A DNA stretch of 64,000 nt, from NCBI RefSeq assembly GCF_000427805.1, contig NZ_ATYS01000010.1, positions 94,013-158,012 on the forward strand. The letters run 5' to 3'. Shown here piece by piece: positions 22,496-31,509 of this stretch (positions are counted from its first letter, which is position 1; every line of letters begins with the position of its first letter). The position numbers and the translations under genes are program-made. Below the pieces are notes generated by a model. The model had not been told where the DNA came from. It searched no databases and saw only the letters and a list, made by a program, of their open reading frames with translations. The DNA is from Budvicia aquatica DSM 5075 = ATCC 35567 (GTDB lineage: Bacteria; Pseudomonadota; Gammaproteobacteria; Enterobacterales; Enterobacteriaceae).

Positions 22496-22885
22496 TTATT
22501 GATCATGATGTTTGGAAATACCTCTAAGATCGGGTAATACTTTTTCTTCTATTAGAGCAAGAAGAATATCTCTTAACGCACCATGTTTATTGGTTAGGTG
22601 ATATTGTTCATCATAAGATAATGATTCCCACCATTGACCATAACGAAAATGCCAATGGTGTTCAGACCAGTCAGGTAAAAGTGTGAAATACTCTTTTCTA
22701 AAGTATTCCTCACTTACATCACCATTACAATATTGTTTACACAGCTCTAATACACGGCATGTTGGTTTGTTCTTGCTTGCACTAGATTTGATTAAATCAT
22801 TAATTTTTCTTGTACGTTTCTTCTTTATTTTGGCATCAATCATTTTTATTATCTCTAACAAACTCAAACGACCTATCCATTCCAC
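22496..22885 (-). CDS. Uncharacterised AT-rich gene (129 residues), possibly 5'-truncated
   Basis: I do not recognise the family. The protein is soluble, Lys-rich in its N-terminal part (KIKKKRTRKINDLIKSSASKNK) and Trp-rich in the middle (WSEHHWHFRYGQWWESL), ending in a charged tail. The listed start is a GTG at 22885. The same frame stays open a further 22 codons upstream to a stop at 22952-22954, and those codons read like protein (CPAEVNAPIAADYWDATQ) but contain no start codon. The real gene may therefore have lost its 5' end. Composition is more AT-rich than gyrB, and it lies at the edge of a gene-poor stretch, which fits horizontally acquired or decaying DNA. Confidence 0.45.
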   Translation of the reverse strand: MEWIGRLSLLEIIKMIDAKIKKKRTRKINDLIKSSASKNKPTCRVLELCKQYCNGDVSEEYFRKEYFTLLPDWSEHHWHFRYGQWWESLSYDEQYHLTNKHGALRDILLALIEEKVLPDLRGISKHHDQ

Positions 22886-23188
22886 CTGAGTAGCATCCCA
22901 GTAATCAGCCGCTATTGGAGCATTAACCTCTGCTGGACAAGGTCCTTTATTTTACCCACGAACAATGGTTATCACCAATATTACAGGTGTACACTTTAAA
23001 TTATCTTTTTCAACATCAACTATAAAATTTAAAGATAGTAGTATTCGTCGCATTCTTGGATATATCATCATATACCACAATCAATATTTCGATTAATTGG
23101 TCATTAACCAAACCTTTTATTTTTAGAATAACCGCCCACAAAAAAGCGTACAGCATAAATATGCTGTACGCTTTTTTTATGGTTAGTG
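22886..23188. other. AT-rich intergenic stretch
   Basis: About 300 bases. The right end holds the terminator at 23140-23176. The left 70 bases continue the open frame of the 22496 gene. I see no other gene or repeat. Confidence 0.4.
23140..23176. terminator. Strong terminator at the end of the yihN-like gene
   Basis: Arms AAAAAAGCGTACAGCATA and TATGCTGTACGCTTTTTT pair perfectly with a short A-rich loop, 13-49 bases beyond the minus-strand stop at 23189. Both flanks are A/T runs, so it can work in either direction. Confidence 0.9.
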
Positions 23189-24457
23189 CTAAACATTAGC
23201 CGATAATGTTTGATTTGTTTCTTTGCTTTTATTGATATTTTTAATTAACGCTACGGATACAATGGCACCACAGAAAGCAAAGCAGGCCATAATCCCGAAG
23301 ACGATCTTATACCCCAGCATCCCCGGATTAGAATCCAGAATATGACCGTACAGGCTAAAGCAGAACATCGCCGGAGCATAGCCAATAAAGCTACCAAGCG
23401 CCATGGCAGCCCCTGTCGATTCTTCACCAATCTTAGCTTCACCAATCGGAGCGAAGAATACCGCTCTCTGAGTAAACACGATAGCACCAAAGCCTAATGT
23501 GCAAACCATCCCTAAATAAACCGGCATCTGCTCATGGGGAAGAATAATCAGCAGTACTAAAACCGCCACGCTAACGATAAACGAATAGCATAAGTATTTG
23601 CTTGGCGATTTGAGTATTTTATCTGAAATCAGGCCGCCAATCGGCCCACCGATCATCTTTAAGCAGTATTGATTAATAATGCCGTATGCCCCGACTAAGG
23701 CAATCGGCAGCGCATAGATATTTTTCAGGAACGGGATAAAGAAGGTTAAACCACAATAGACCGCATAAACAAAGAAGACGTTGAAGGCAATCATCCATAC
23801 CGTCTTATTCTTTAGTATGCTCGACATTTTATTGCTGTCATTCTTTGGCTTGTCTGCATGAGCTACCAGCGGTTTATCATCACTATCATTTAATACTAAA
23901 GGGATAAAGATGCCGACCAGAATAGCAATCCCCGAATAAAACCAGATACCAGCTTTAAAGCCCAATAGCCCGCTACCGTAGTAAGCAAACAGCCCGAGCG
24001 CTGAGAATGCAACCACGGTGTCAACAACGCCCCGCCCGGTCTCAAAGAAACCAAACAGGCGTCCTTGCTGACTGCTATCGCCTAACATACTGATAGATTT
24101 GAGTAATACCGGCCAGTTCAACATATCACAGGTTACGCCAAACAGTGCCCAAACTAAAAGAATACCCCAGTAGCCCGGCATAGTTGATAAGTAAATACCC
24201 AGTAAGCCGGTCGCAATAAGTGAAAACGACATGGTATATTTTCTGGGTAATTTATCGGCAAAGTAAATAGATAAAAAGAAGCCTATGGTTGTCACGAACG
24301 AGTTAACCGACATGGCATTACCAATCTGGCCATTGGTTAAATGGAAGAATTCCTGCATTGGAATATAAAATGCATCTTTCAACGAAGGTAATTTATATAT
24401 TGTACCGCCACAAAGCGTTAGCAGGCTAAATATAGCCCACTTTTTTTTAGTTAGCAT
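23189..24457 (-). CDS. yihN: MFS transporter, YihN family
   Basis: 422 residues and 12 hydrophobic segments with a central cytoplasmic loop (about 190-215). The sequence follows E. coli YihN closely from memory, including the N-terminus KKWAIFSLLTLCGGTIYKLPSLKDAFY, the GRLFGFFETGRGVVDT motif near residue 130 and LGFGAIVFTQRAVFFAPIGEAKIGEESTGAAMALGSFIGYAPA near residue 330. In E. coli yihN lies near the sulfoquinovose genes, but its substrate is not established. Here it follows a TIM-barrel isomerase and a GntR regulator on the same strand, so a carbohydrate or polyol substrate is likely. A terminator closes the unit. Confidence 0.8.
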   Translation of the reverse strand: MLTKKKWAIFSLLTLCGGTIYKLPSLKDAFYIPMQEFFHLTNGQIGNAMSVNSFVTTIGFFLSIYFADKLPRKYTMSFSLIATGLLGIYLSTMPGYWGILLVWALFGVTCDMLNWPVLLKSISMLGDSSQQGRLFGFFETGRGVVDTVVAFSALGLFAYYGSGLLGFKAGIWFYSGIAILVGIFIPLVLNDSDDKPLVAHADKPKNDSNKMSSILKNKTVWMIAFNVFFVYAVYCGLTFFIPFLKNIYALPIALVGAYGIINQYCLKMIGGPIGGLISDKILKSPSKYLCYSFIVSVAVLVLLIILPHEQMPVYLGMVCTLGFGAIVFTQRAVFFAPIGEAKIGEESTGAAMALGSFIGYAPAMFCFSLYGHILDSNPGMLGYKIVFGIMACFAFCGAIVSVALIKNINKSKETNQTLSANV

Positions 24458-24625
24458 AGGGTTACCTACTCATGTCTAAGAGTATTTGTTATAAGCGAAT
24501 AAAATCACTCACTTAATATAAAATAAAGCAATACCGTTTAATTCTTGTAATAAAATTTAATTAACACCTACATTTAACAAAAATATTCTATTTTCTTAAA
24601 TACATTAATTTAGTTTCACTCATTT

Positions 24626-25597
24626 TCATTTAATTAATAGGAGAGCATCTTGTTTTATTTCATCAAGCATACTTCGTACAAAGCTAATCTGTTTTAATGC
24701 ATCGTTTCGCTCCTGAACTAGCCGTTCAGCCAATTGCTCTTTTGGTAGCGGTGTTTCACTCATTTGGCGCCAGGGAATCCAAGGATTATCACCTTCATCG
24801 TCAAAACGAAACGCCGGTGCATAATAATCCACTTCTTCTTCCAAACCGTAAGCCACTACCTGTGGTCGTTCATCCCCAAGGCAAATCAGCCGGGTTAATA
24901 GCTGTTTAAATGGCATATCACCCGCTCCCGAAGCACAGGCTTTATGCCCGGTTCCTTTTCCTTCAGGAATAATAAGGGCATCTTTAATATGTACCTGAGT
25001 AACCCAAGGAGCCATATCACTCAGGGCGACCAGCGGCTGCTCATTTGCATTAATCATATTGGCAAAATCAAACAAAATAGACAGCGTATCCATACCACTT
25101 CGAGAGACAATATCAGCCAGTTCAGCCCCTTTTAAGTCTTCATGTTGTTCAAGGGTGAAGGTTAATCCTGAGTCAGAGTAAGTGTTTTTAATATATTGAA
25201 TATCTGAATCAATTTTAGCTATCACCTGCTGTAGATTGCCTTCATAGCGAGGATAAAATCGTACTGATGACGCCTTCACTTTCAACGCAATATCTACAGC
25301 CTGATCAATCAGCTTTGGCTCAGAGGAGCTGGTCTCAATATGTATATCTAACCCTAACTGCGCTGCTTTTTGACCAAATAGTGCCAAACTCCGATCGTCT
25401 GATTGCCCCAATGAACGAGTCTCACCATCTAATACGTGAATCTTCACGCCGAATAGTTTCTGCTCAGCGGCAATATCTAATAGGTCTAACGGCAGAATAT
25501 TTTCTACCCTCATATTTAGATGGTAAGCATATGCATGTAAATAAAGCGGCAGGTGATCTATACGCTGAATTATTTTTTCAGCCTCACTCCTTATCAT
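24626..25597 (-). CDS. TIM-barrel protein, sugar isomerase/epimerase-like
   Basis: 323 residues matching the AP endonuclease 2 / xylose isomerase-like TIM-barrel fold. The barrel (about residues 15-260) has the expected acidic and histidine metal ligands: E in FTLEQHED near 150, D in ILFDFANM near 180 and H in VTQVHIKDA near 205. A helical C-terminal tail of about 50 residues follows. Members isomerise or epimerise sugars, keto acids or inositol derivatives; the substrate is not evident. The start is ten bases downstream of the GntR gene and the MFS gene follows after about 170 bases, so all three form one catabolic unit. Confidence 0.7.
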   Translation of the reverse strand: MIRSEAEKIIQRIDHLPLYLHAYAYHLNMRVENILPLDLLDIAAEQKLFGVKIHVLDGETRSLGQSDDRSLALFGQKAAQLGLDIHIETSSSEPKLIDQAVDIALKVKASSVRFYPRYEGNLQQVIAKIDSDIQYIKNTYSDSGLTFTLEQHEDLKGAELADIVSRSGMDTLSILFDFANMINANEQPLVALSDMAPWVTQVHIKDALIIPEGKGTGHKACASGAGDMPFKQLLTRLICLGDERPQVVAYGLEEEVDYYAPAFRFDDEGDNPWIPWRQMSETPLPKEQLAERLVQERNDALKQISFVRSMLDEIKQDALLLIK

Positions 25598-25607
25598 GAC
25601 TCACTCC

Positions 25608-26315
25608 TTACAGGTTGATAAAAAAATCGACTGACTCAAAGCGCCAGTATTCAATATCTATTTGAACAATATTTTTATTATTATCCGCCCGATGTTTTTC
25701 GACTAAAATAATCGGCGTCCCCGCAGAACCACCAATAACTTTACAGGCATCGCCGGATATTCTGGTGGGACGAAATGCCAGCTTCTGAATATTAAGTTTC
25801 TTTTTATATTCATTTTCCCACAGCTGAGAAAAAGAGAGATCGCCTAATTTATCAATAAACCCCGGCGCTACCGCTGGGTTAATAAAGGTTTCATGATAAA
25901 ATACTTTATGATTATCTAATGCCCCCCAGCCGGTGATTCGATAGAGCGGGTGATGCGGCTCTTCACCAAATAAAGGCTCTACGATAGCGGGATAATCAGC
26001 AACCGTGCTTTTTTCAATAAATCCCCAAGACGGAACCCGATTTTGTTCAATCGCGGCTAATTTAAAGCTGGCTGATGATTTAGGGTTATAGTTGAAGCGC
26101 GGCTGAGCAACAAACCATCCTCGCCTGTCTTTACGAAAGATTTTTGATTCTGATTCCAGATTCAACAGCGCCTGACGCAGCGTCATACGTTTGACCCCCA
26201 GCAGGTCGCCTAACTCTCTTTCTGAAGGCAATTTGGCACCGGGAGCAACCGTACCGTTGCATAACCATTGGTCTAATTTTTCTTTAGCCACTTCAACTGT
26301 CGAGATGTTATTCAT
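25608..26315 (-). CDS. GntR-family regulator with UTRA ligand domain (HutC subfamily)
   Basis: 235 residues. The N-terminal winged helix (about 6-72) includes PGAKLPSERELGDLLGVKRMTLRQALLNLESE, the classic GntR DNA-binding motif. A UTRA domain follows (about 95-230), with PLYRITGWGALDNHKVFYHETFINP and the C-terminal strand pair. HutC-type regulators sense phosphosugars or amino-sugar metabolites and usually repress the adjacent operon. It is the first gene of the gntR-isomerase-MFS unit and probably autoregulates it. Confidence 0.85.
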   Translation of the reverse strand: MNNISTVEVAKEKLDQWLCNGTVAPGAKLPSERELGDLLGVKRMTLRQALLNLESESKIFRKDRRGWFVAQPRFNYNPKSSASFKLAAIEQNRVPSWGFIEKSTVADYPAIVEPLFGEEPHHPLYRITGWGALDNHKVFYHETFINPAVAPGFIDKLGDLSFSQLWENEYKKKLNIQKLAFRPTRISGDACKVIGGSAGTPIILVEKHRADNNKNIVQIDIEYWRFESVDFFINL

Positions 26316-26503
26316 TCTGGGTTAATCCTTCTGGTTTAAACCTGATTGAAAAATGGTATCACCAACGTTAAAAAATAAACAAACAATTCTCCTATATAAA
26401 AGTATAAACGTGATGTTAATCTCAGTTCGTGCCCAATCCGCAATGATTCACATTTGCGTAAGGTTACGTTAGACTCTTGGCAAACTCACCGCCTGATAAG
26501 ACA

Positions 26504-26893
26504 ATGCCGCGCAATAAACAACCTTTAGCCCACTGGCTGATTACTCTTGTTTGCCTGACTATGCTGATGTGTATAGTGCAGCGTGCCGCCGCGCCATTGT
26601 TAAAGTTCTACCAACCGGTTGTCTCGGCCAGTATCGCCCTGAAAGCGGTTGATGCCGTAGTTTCTGACAGCCTGCCCGCCGCAGGCAGCGATGACGAAAG
26701 CGGCTGTACTAAAAATCAGAAGCTACTCTCTTATTTGCAGGATCACCTACAGAGCCAACCCGCTCTATTATTTATTCTGCTATTTCTGCTGGTTCCGTTA
26801 CTTCAGTTTCTTTCTCCTGCCTATCGTCATTCACCGCCAATATCGTGCCATGAACGGCGACTCCATCTGCGGCTGTGTAATTTCCGCGAATAA
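26504..26893 (+). CDS. ScsA-like small membrane protein of the copper-sensitivity suppressor operon
   Basis: 129 residues from the ATG at 26504; a TTG at 26477 would add nine residues. Two hydrophobic segments (about 10-28 and 78-98) flank a periplasmic loop with SDSLPAAGSDDESGC. The protein ends in a cationic tail, RRLHLRLCNFRE. It sits immediately upstream of scsB on the same strand (70 bases), where ScsA is found in Salmonella, and size and topology fit. ScsA biochemistry is poorly known. The assignment rests mainly on position and topology. Confidence 0.55.
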   Translation: MPRNKQPLAHWLITLVCLTMLMCIVQRAAAPLLKFYQPVVSASIALKAVDAVVSDSLPAAGSDDESGCTKNQKLLSYLQDHLQSQPALLFILLFLLVPLLQFLSPAYRHSPPISCHERRLHLRLCNFRE

Positions 26894-26963
26894 ATAGGTT
26901 ATGCCGTAAGCAGCATGAGTTGGAATTGCTGCATCTCGCTAATATTTATTTTTGGAGGTATTG

Positions 26964-29021
26964 ATGTACTCTTTTTTTAGAGCGGCACTGGTCTGCTTTA
27001 ATCTGTTATTACTCTCATTTTCGGCTACGGCTGCTGATTCCGGCTGGCTCAAAAAGTCAGACAAACATCATGCTCAAGTGCGGATTTGGAGCGAACAAAC
27101 CGACTCAGCCAGTCAGGTAAGGTTACTGCTGGACGTCAAACTAGATCCTGACTGGAAAACCTACTGGCGTTCACCGGGTGCCGGCGGGTTAGCCCCTGAA
27201 ATCAAGTGGAACTCACCCGATATACAAACCCAGTGGAACTGGCCGGTTCCGCAATGGTTCGACGTTGCGGGTATCAGCACTCAGGGTTATAAAAACTCGG
27301 TGTCTTTCCCGATTGTTCTCAAAGGGCAGATTCCTCAGCAGCTCTCCGGAGTATTAACGCTGTCATCCTGCAGCAATGTCTGTGTGCTAACCGACTTTCC
27401 GTTTTCGTTGAATTTACAGGGCGTTCAGGATGCTAACTTTGATGCCGCGTTTGCCCGCGCCAGCGGTCAAATACCGATAGCATCTGGAATGATAGAACCA
27501 GCGAATGTCAGTGCGACATATAGCAACGGGCTGCTACAGGTCACAGCGACTCGCCCAAGCGGTTGGGCATCACCAATGGTATTTTCTGACATTTTGCCGG
27601 GTGCGGAATTTCATCAGCCCCAAATTACCGTCGACGGTGAAACGCTGCTGGCAAAGATTAAAGTGACTCCGGACTGGGCTGGCGAAGTACCCGAGCTGGT
27701 TAATCAAAATATTGGCATGGTGATTAGCGATCGGGGAATTGCTCAGGAAATTCCGCTGAAAATTTCTGCCGGTTCCGCGACAGCAGATTCAGAAAGTAGC
27801 CCGGGGTCTATATGGGTCATTTTACTGATGGCACTGGCAGGCGGGCTGATACTCAACCTGATGCCCTGTGTATTACCGGTATTGGGCATTAAAATCAGTA
27901 CCCTTTTGCAGTCACAACCTACGTCAAAATCAGAGGTGAAAAAGCAGTTTCTGGCATCAGCGATGGGAATATTAACCTCATTCTGGATACTGGCGCTGCT
28001 GATGACCGTTCTCAGCGCCTTGCAGATCTCGCTGGGCTGGGGAATTCAGTTCCAAAGCCCGTGGTTTATCGGCTTTATGGTGGTGGTGACCGGATTATTC
28101 ACCGCAAACCTATTTGGCCTGTTTACTATCCGGCTCTCTTCCGAAGTAAATACCCGCTTAGCCACCACCGGTAATAACGGTTACAGCGGCCATTTCCTTC
28201 AGGGCCTTTTCGCTACCTTACTGGCAACACCCTGTTCAGCGCCATTCTTAGGCACGGCCGTTGCTTTTGCACTCGCATCGTCATTGCCGGTGATGTGGTT
28301 GATTTTTACCGCTCTGGGTATTGGCATGAGCCTGCCATGGTTGCTGATTGCACTATTCCCCTCTGCCGCACTTTTATTACCTAAGCCGGGCCGTTGGATG
28401 AACGGGCTTCGTCTGGTGATGGCGGGGTTAATGTTAGCCTCCAGCTTATGGTTAATTAGCCTGCTTACGACCCATCTAGGCCAGACTTATACATTGATCA
28501 TCGGTGGCGCATTGATCGCCGGATTATTGCTGGCAACGGCTATCCGCTTCGGGACGCGCAGGTTTATTCAGGCGGCGTTATTTAGCTTAGCGATTAGCGC
28601 CATTGTATGGTCTTTGTCAATCTTCAGCCCGACGAATGGCACGTCACTTACAGAAGATCGGGTTCACTGGCAGCCGTTGAGTGAGCAAGCAATAACTCAG
28701 GCCCTGTCAGAAGGTAAAACAGTCTTTGTTGATGTTACCGCCGACTGGTGCATTACCTGTAAGGTGAACAAATACAACGTTCTGCTTAGCCCTGAAGTTC
28801 AATCAGCGCTCAGTGCTGACGATATCGTTGCCCTGCGCGGAGACTGGACGACACCGTCAGAAGAGATCACCCGCTTTCTAAAAAGTCGCAACAGCGTATC
28901 AGTACCGTTCAATCAAATTTACGGGTCGGCACTGACGCAGGGAGAAATAATGTCTCCTATTCTTACTAAAGAGAAGGTTCTGAATACCTTGTCATCGGCT
29001 AAAAAAGGTCACTCGTTATGA
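26964..29021 (+). CDS. scsB: ScsB, DsbD-like transmembrane thiol-disulfide reductase
   Basis: 685 residues. It transfers electrons from cytoplasmic thioredoxin to periplasmic ScsC/ScsD. A signal peptide (about 1-24, ending FSATAA) leads into a periplasmic N-terminal domain of about 240 residues with the cysteine pair CSNVC. The DsbD-type membrane domain (about 285-560) has its cysteines in LMPCVLPVLG and ATPCSAPFLG. A C-terminal thioredoxin-like domain has VTADWCITCKVNK (WCxxC near residue 600). The ATG at 26964 is preceded by a perfect GGAGG. ScsB differs from DsbD by its larger N-terminal domain, which fits this length. Its stop overlaps the scsC start. Confidence 0.92.
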   Translation: MYSFFRAALVCFNLLLLSFSATAADSGWLKKSDKHHAQVRIWSEQTDSASQVRLLLDVKLDPDWKTYWRSPGAGGLAPEIKWNSPDIQTQWNWPVPQWFDVAGISTQGYKNSVSFPIVLKGQIPQQLSGVLTLSSCSNVCVLTDFPFSLNLQGVQDANFDAAFARASGQIPIASGMIEPANVSATYSNGLLQVTATRPSGWASPMVFSDILPGAEFHQPQITVDGETLLAKIKVTPDWAGEVPELVNQNIGMVISDRGIAQEIPLKISAGSATADSESSPGSIWVILLMALAGGLILNLMPCVLPVLGIKISTLLQSQPTSKSEVKKQFLASAMGILTSFWILALLMTVLSALQISLGWGIQFQSPWFIGFMVVVTGLFTANLFGLFTIRLSSEVNTRLATTGNNGYSGHFLQGLFATLLATPCSAPFLGTAVAFALASSLPVMWLIFTALGIGMSLPWLLIALFPSAALLLPKPGRWMNGLRLVMAGLMLASSLWLISLLTTHLGQTYTLIIGGALIAGLLLATAIRFGTRRFIQAALFSLAISAIVWSLSIFSPTNGTSLTEDRVHWQPLSEQAITQALSEGKTVFVDVTADWCITCKVNKYNVLLSPEVQSALSADDIVALRGDWTTPSEEITRFLKSRNSVSVPFNQIYGSALTQGEIMSPILTKEKVLNTLSSAKKGHSL

Positions 29022-29752
29022 AAAAAATTAATCTGATTATTACCGCTTTATTACTATCAACTGCCAGCCTGAGCGCGGTTTCTGCGCCATTTACCCAAGA
29101 ACAGGAGCAGCGCATTCGCGAGTTAATTCGTGAAACCTTGGTTACACAGCCTCAGATTCTGGATGAAGCTATTGGCGAACTACAAAAGCAAGAGATGGCC
29201 AAACAGGATTCCGTACTTAAGAACCTGCTGAAAGATAACGCGGCCAAGCTCTATAACAGCGCTGACAGCCCGAAGATCGGCCCTAAAAATGCAGCGCTCA
29301 CTCTGGTCTATTTTACTGACTATAACTGCCCGTACTGTAAGCAGTTTGAAGCCTCGCTGGAAAAAGCCATGGCTAAGCATGCTGATGTGAATCTGATTAT
29401 TAAGCCATTGCCCTATCTGGGAGATAGCTCTCAGTCTTCTGCAGAGCTGGCGCTAACCCTATGGCAAACGCAGCCGGAAAAATTTGCAGCATTTCATCAG
29501 GGCTTAATTTCAAAAAACGGCCGACACGATCAGGCCAGCATTCAGAAAGTGTTAAGCCAAATCAATATGCCTAAACTGACCGCAACTGCGCAGGCAAAAG
29601 CATCGTTGGAGAATAATACCCGCCTGGCAGAAACCCTTGGCGTTGGCGGCACCCCTGTCACTGTGGTCGGAGATACCATGCTGATGGGGCTTGTTCCCTA
29701 TGAGGATTTAGAGGCTGCGGTAGTTGCAGCACTCAAACAGAGTAAATCCTGA
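29018..29752 (+). CDS. scsC: ScsC, periplasmic thiol-disulfide isomerase/reductase
   Basis: 244 residues. A signal peptide (about 1-22, ending SAVSA) is followed by a helical N-terminal stalk (about 25-75, EQEQRIRELIRETLVTQPQILDEAIGEL), which in related proteins drives oligomerisation. The DsbA/DsbG-like thioredoxin domain has the active site FTDYNCPYCKQFE (CPYC, about residue 107) and the cis-proline loop GVGGTPVTVV. It is kept reduced by ScsB and protects or repairs periplasmic proteins under copper stress. Overlaps scsB by four bases and meets scsD at one base. Confidence 0.9.
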   Translation: MKKINLIITALLLSTASLSAVSAPFTQEQEQRIRELIRETLVTQPQILDEAIGELQKQEMAKQDSVLKNLLKDNAAKLYNSADSPKIGPKNAALTLVYFTDYNCPYCKQFEASLEKAMAKHADVNLIIKPLPYLGDSSQSSAELALTLWQTQPEKFAAFHQGLISKNGRHDQASIQKVLSQINMPKLTATAQAKASLENNTRLAETLGVGGTPVTVVGDTMLMGLVPYEDLEAAVVAALKQSKS

Positions 29753-30255
29753 TGCGGATAAAAAAATGGCTAAAGGAACTGGTTCTATTCTCCGTTATTG
29801 CACTGATGGTTATCGGAGCGATTGACTGGTGGCGGGCACCGACAATGCCAGAGGATATGGACTTCAGCCAACAAATGACGCTGAGCGGCCAGCCGATCGA
29901 CTTACAGCAGCTAAGCCAGGATAGGCCGGTCGTGATCTACTTCTGGGCAACCTGGTGTGGCGTTTGTAAGCTGACAACGCCGATGGTGCGCGGGCTGGCT
30001 AATGACAACGTACAAGTCGTTACCGTAGCTTTGCGATCGGGGGCGGATTCACAGCTGGCCCCGGCGCTGGAAAAAGCAGGCTTCACGCTCCCTACCATCA
30101 ACGATGAGGACGGTATTATTTCCGATAATTGGGGAATTGGCGTAACGCCAACCTTCGCCATCATTTATAAAGGCAACATGGTTCACAGCACGACAGGGTG
30201 GACCAGCGCCTGGGGAATAAAATTCCGCCTCTGGCTAACGGAAAAATTTAGCTAA
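29752..30255 (+). CDS. scsD: ScsD, membrane-anchored TlpA-like thioredoxin
   Basis: 167 residues. One N-terminal membrane anchor (about 10-28) precedes a periplasmic thioredoxin domain with the active site YFWATWCGVCKLTTP (WCGVC near residue 65) and the cis-proline loop GVTPTFAI. The last gene of the scs operon; its start codon shares a base with the scsC stop. A hairpin with nine-base arms follows. Confidence 0.9.
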   Translation: MRIKKWLKELVLFSVIALMVIGAIDWWRAPTMPEDMDFSQQMTLSGQPIDLQQLSQDRPVVIYFWATWCGVCKLTTPMVRGLANDNVQVVTVALRSGADSQLAPALEKAGFTLPTINDEDGIISDNWGIGVTPTFAIIYKGNMVHSTTGWTSAWGIKFRLWLTEKFS

Positions 30256-30261
30256 TCCGAC

Positions 30262-30285
30262 AGGGTGCCATAAAAGTGGCACCCT
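30262..30285 (+). terminator. Terminator of the scs operon
   Basis: AGGGTGCCA (30262-30270) and TGGCACCCT (30277-30285) form a nine-bp stem with a six-base loop, followed by ATTTC, seven bases after the scsD stop. The T-tract is short. Confidence 0.75.
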
Positions 30286-30328
30286 ATTTCAGGCGGTTAA
30301 CAAACCCAAGACACAAACTGCTTTCGAT

Positions 30329-31282
30329 TTACTCATTAACCTCTGACTTCAACCATTCAATAAATGCATTAATCTTCGGGCACTCACGGCTGGAGAGGGT
30401 AGAAATGTAATAGCGCTGCGCGCACTGAACTTCCATCTCAGGAAACGGGCTGACCAGCTCATTATTTTCCAGTCGTTTAGTCACCAACTTTTTACGCCCC
30501 ATGGCGATCCCGCCGTGATTAATGGCGGCAATAATGGCTAAGTCGGAGCGGTCAAACCCCATTCCTCTCTTGGTTTCCTCCAGTGAAATGCCAAAATGCC
30601 GGGCCCACATCGACCACTCATCGGTATCGGTATCATAGCCCCATGCCTGCTTATCGTGCAGCAAAGTACAGAGTTTTAAATTTTCAGGATGGCCGCATAA
30701 ATCGAATTTTTTTGCATATTCAGGACTACATACCGGCACGATCGACTCATTCATCAAATGCTGGCAGGACAGTTTTTCTGGTGTTTTATCATCAAAATAG
30801 ATTGCCAGATCGATACCATAGCCGCGAAAATTCACATTTTCATTGCCGGTCAGAATATTCAGGGTGATTGAAGGATACAGTTCAGAGAACGTCGCCAGCT
30901 TCGGTACTAACCAGCACTGAGCAATCGACGGTCGGGAATACACCGTTAAGCTGCCGGTCAGTTCCTGATTTTTAATTTCGAAGATTTCCTGATTAAGGTA
31001 TTCCAGCGAAGACTTAAGCGCCCAGAAAACCCGCTGTCCTTCTGCAGTAAGCTCAATCTTACGGTGAAAGCGCTGAAATAGCTTAAACCCTAGCTCATCT
31101 TCCAGACCATTAATCCGGTGACTGACTGCGCTGGGCGTAATGGATAACTCCTCTGCAGCCATAGCAAAAGAGCAATGCCGGGCGGCCACTTCAAAAGTAT
31201 GTAACTTAGACAGCTGGTAACCATTGAGTAATTTATTTTTGGCAATGTAGTTGGCTGTAATGTAGTTGTTTTCAGTATACAT
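30329..31282 (-). CDS. dsdC: DsdC, LysR-type activator of the D-serine operon
   Basis: 317 residues; E. coli DsdC has 311. The N-terminal helix-turn-helix (about 24-82) includes LHTFEVAARHCSFAMAAEELSITPSAVSHRINGLEDELGFKLFQRFHRK. An effector-binding domain follows, with D-serine as the expected inducer. It is divergent from dsdXA, the conserved arrangement, with an operator-like palindrome and a CRP-like site in between. Confidence 0.92.
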   Translation of the reverse strand: MYTENNYITANYIAKNKLLNGYQLSKLHTFEVAARHCSFAMAAEELSITPSAVSHRINGLEDELGFKLFQRFHRKIELTAEGQRVFWALKSSLEYLNQEIFEIKNQELTGSLTVYSRPSIAQCWLVPKLATFSELYPSITLNILTGNENVNFRGYGIDLAIYFDDKTPEKLSCQHLMNESIVPVCSPEYAKKFDLCGHPENLKLCTLLHDKQAWGYDTDTDEWSMWARHFGISLEETKRGMGFDRSDLAIIAAINHGGIAMGRKKLVTKRLENNELVSPFPEMEVQCAQRYYISTLSSRECPKINAFIEWLKSEVNE

Positions 31283-31358
31283 ACGGATTTATCCCTGATG
31301 AGTGTTCGTCCATATCATACCCTGACATTGCCATTAACCGAGTTTAAAGATGAGTTGA

Positions 31359-31374
31359 TGTGATTCAAATCTCA
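31359..31374 (+). promoter_or_regulatory. CRP-like site between dsdC and dsdX
   Basis: TGTGA-N6-TCTCA (31359-31374) matches nine of ten core positions of the CRP consensus. The dsd genes of E. coli are known to need cAMP-CRP as well as DsdC. The site lies about 40-50 bases upstream of the proposed -10 element. Confidence 0.6.
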
Positions 31375-31377
31375 ACC

Positions 31378-31399
31378 TATTGCTTAAATTAGAGCAATA
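31378..31399. promoter_or_regulatory. Palindrome, candidate DsdC operator
   Basis: TATTGCT (31378-31384) and AGCAATA (31393-31399) form perfect seven-bp arms around eight AT-rich bases, the shape of a LysR-type box. The palindrome covers the -35 region of a promoter with TATAAT at 31412-31417 and a poor -35, as expected for activator-dependent transcription of dsdXA. Confidence 0.55.
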
Positions 31400-31509
31400 T
31401 CACTAAATTGATATAATTTAGCTCATGTGAAGTGCGATTTTTATCGTTTGTCACCAACGCGGGGTTCCGGCCAAATAGTACAGACAATTACTATTCGATG
31501 AGGTTGCAC

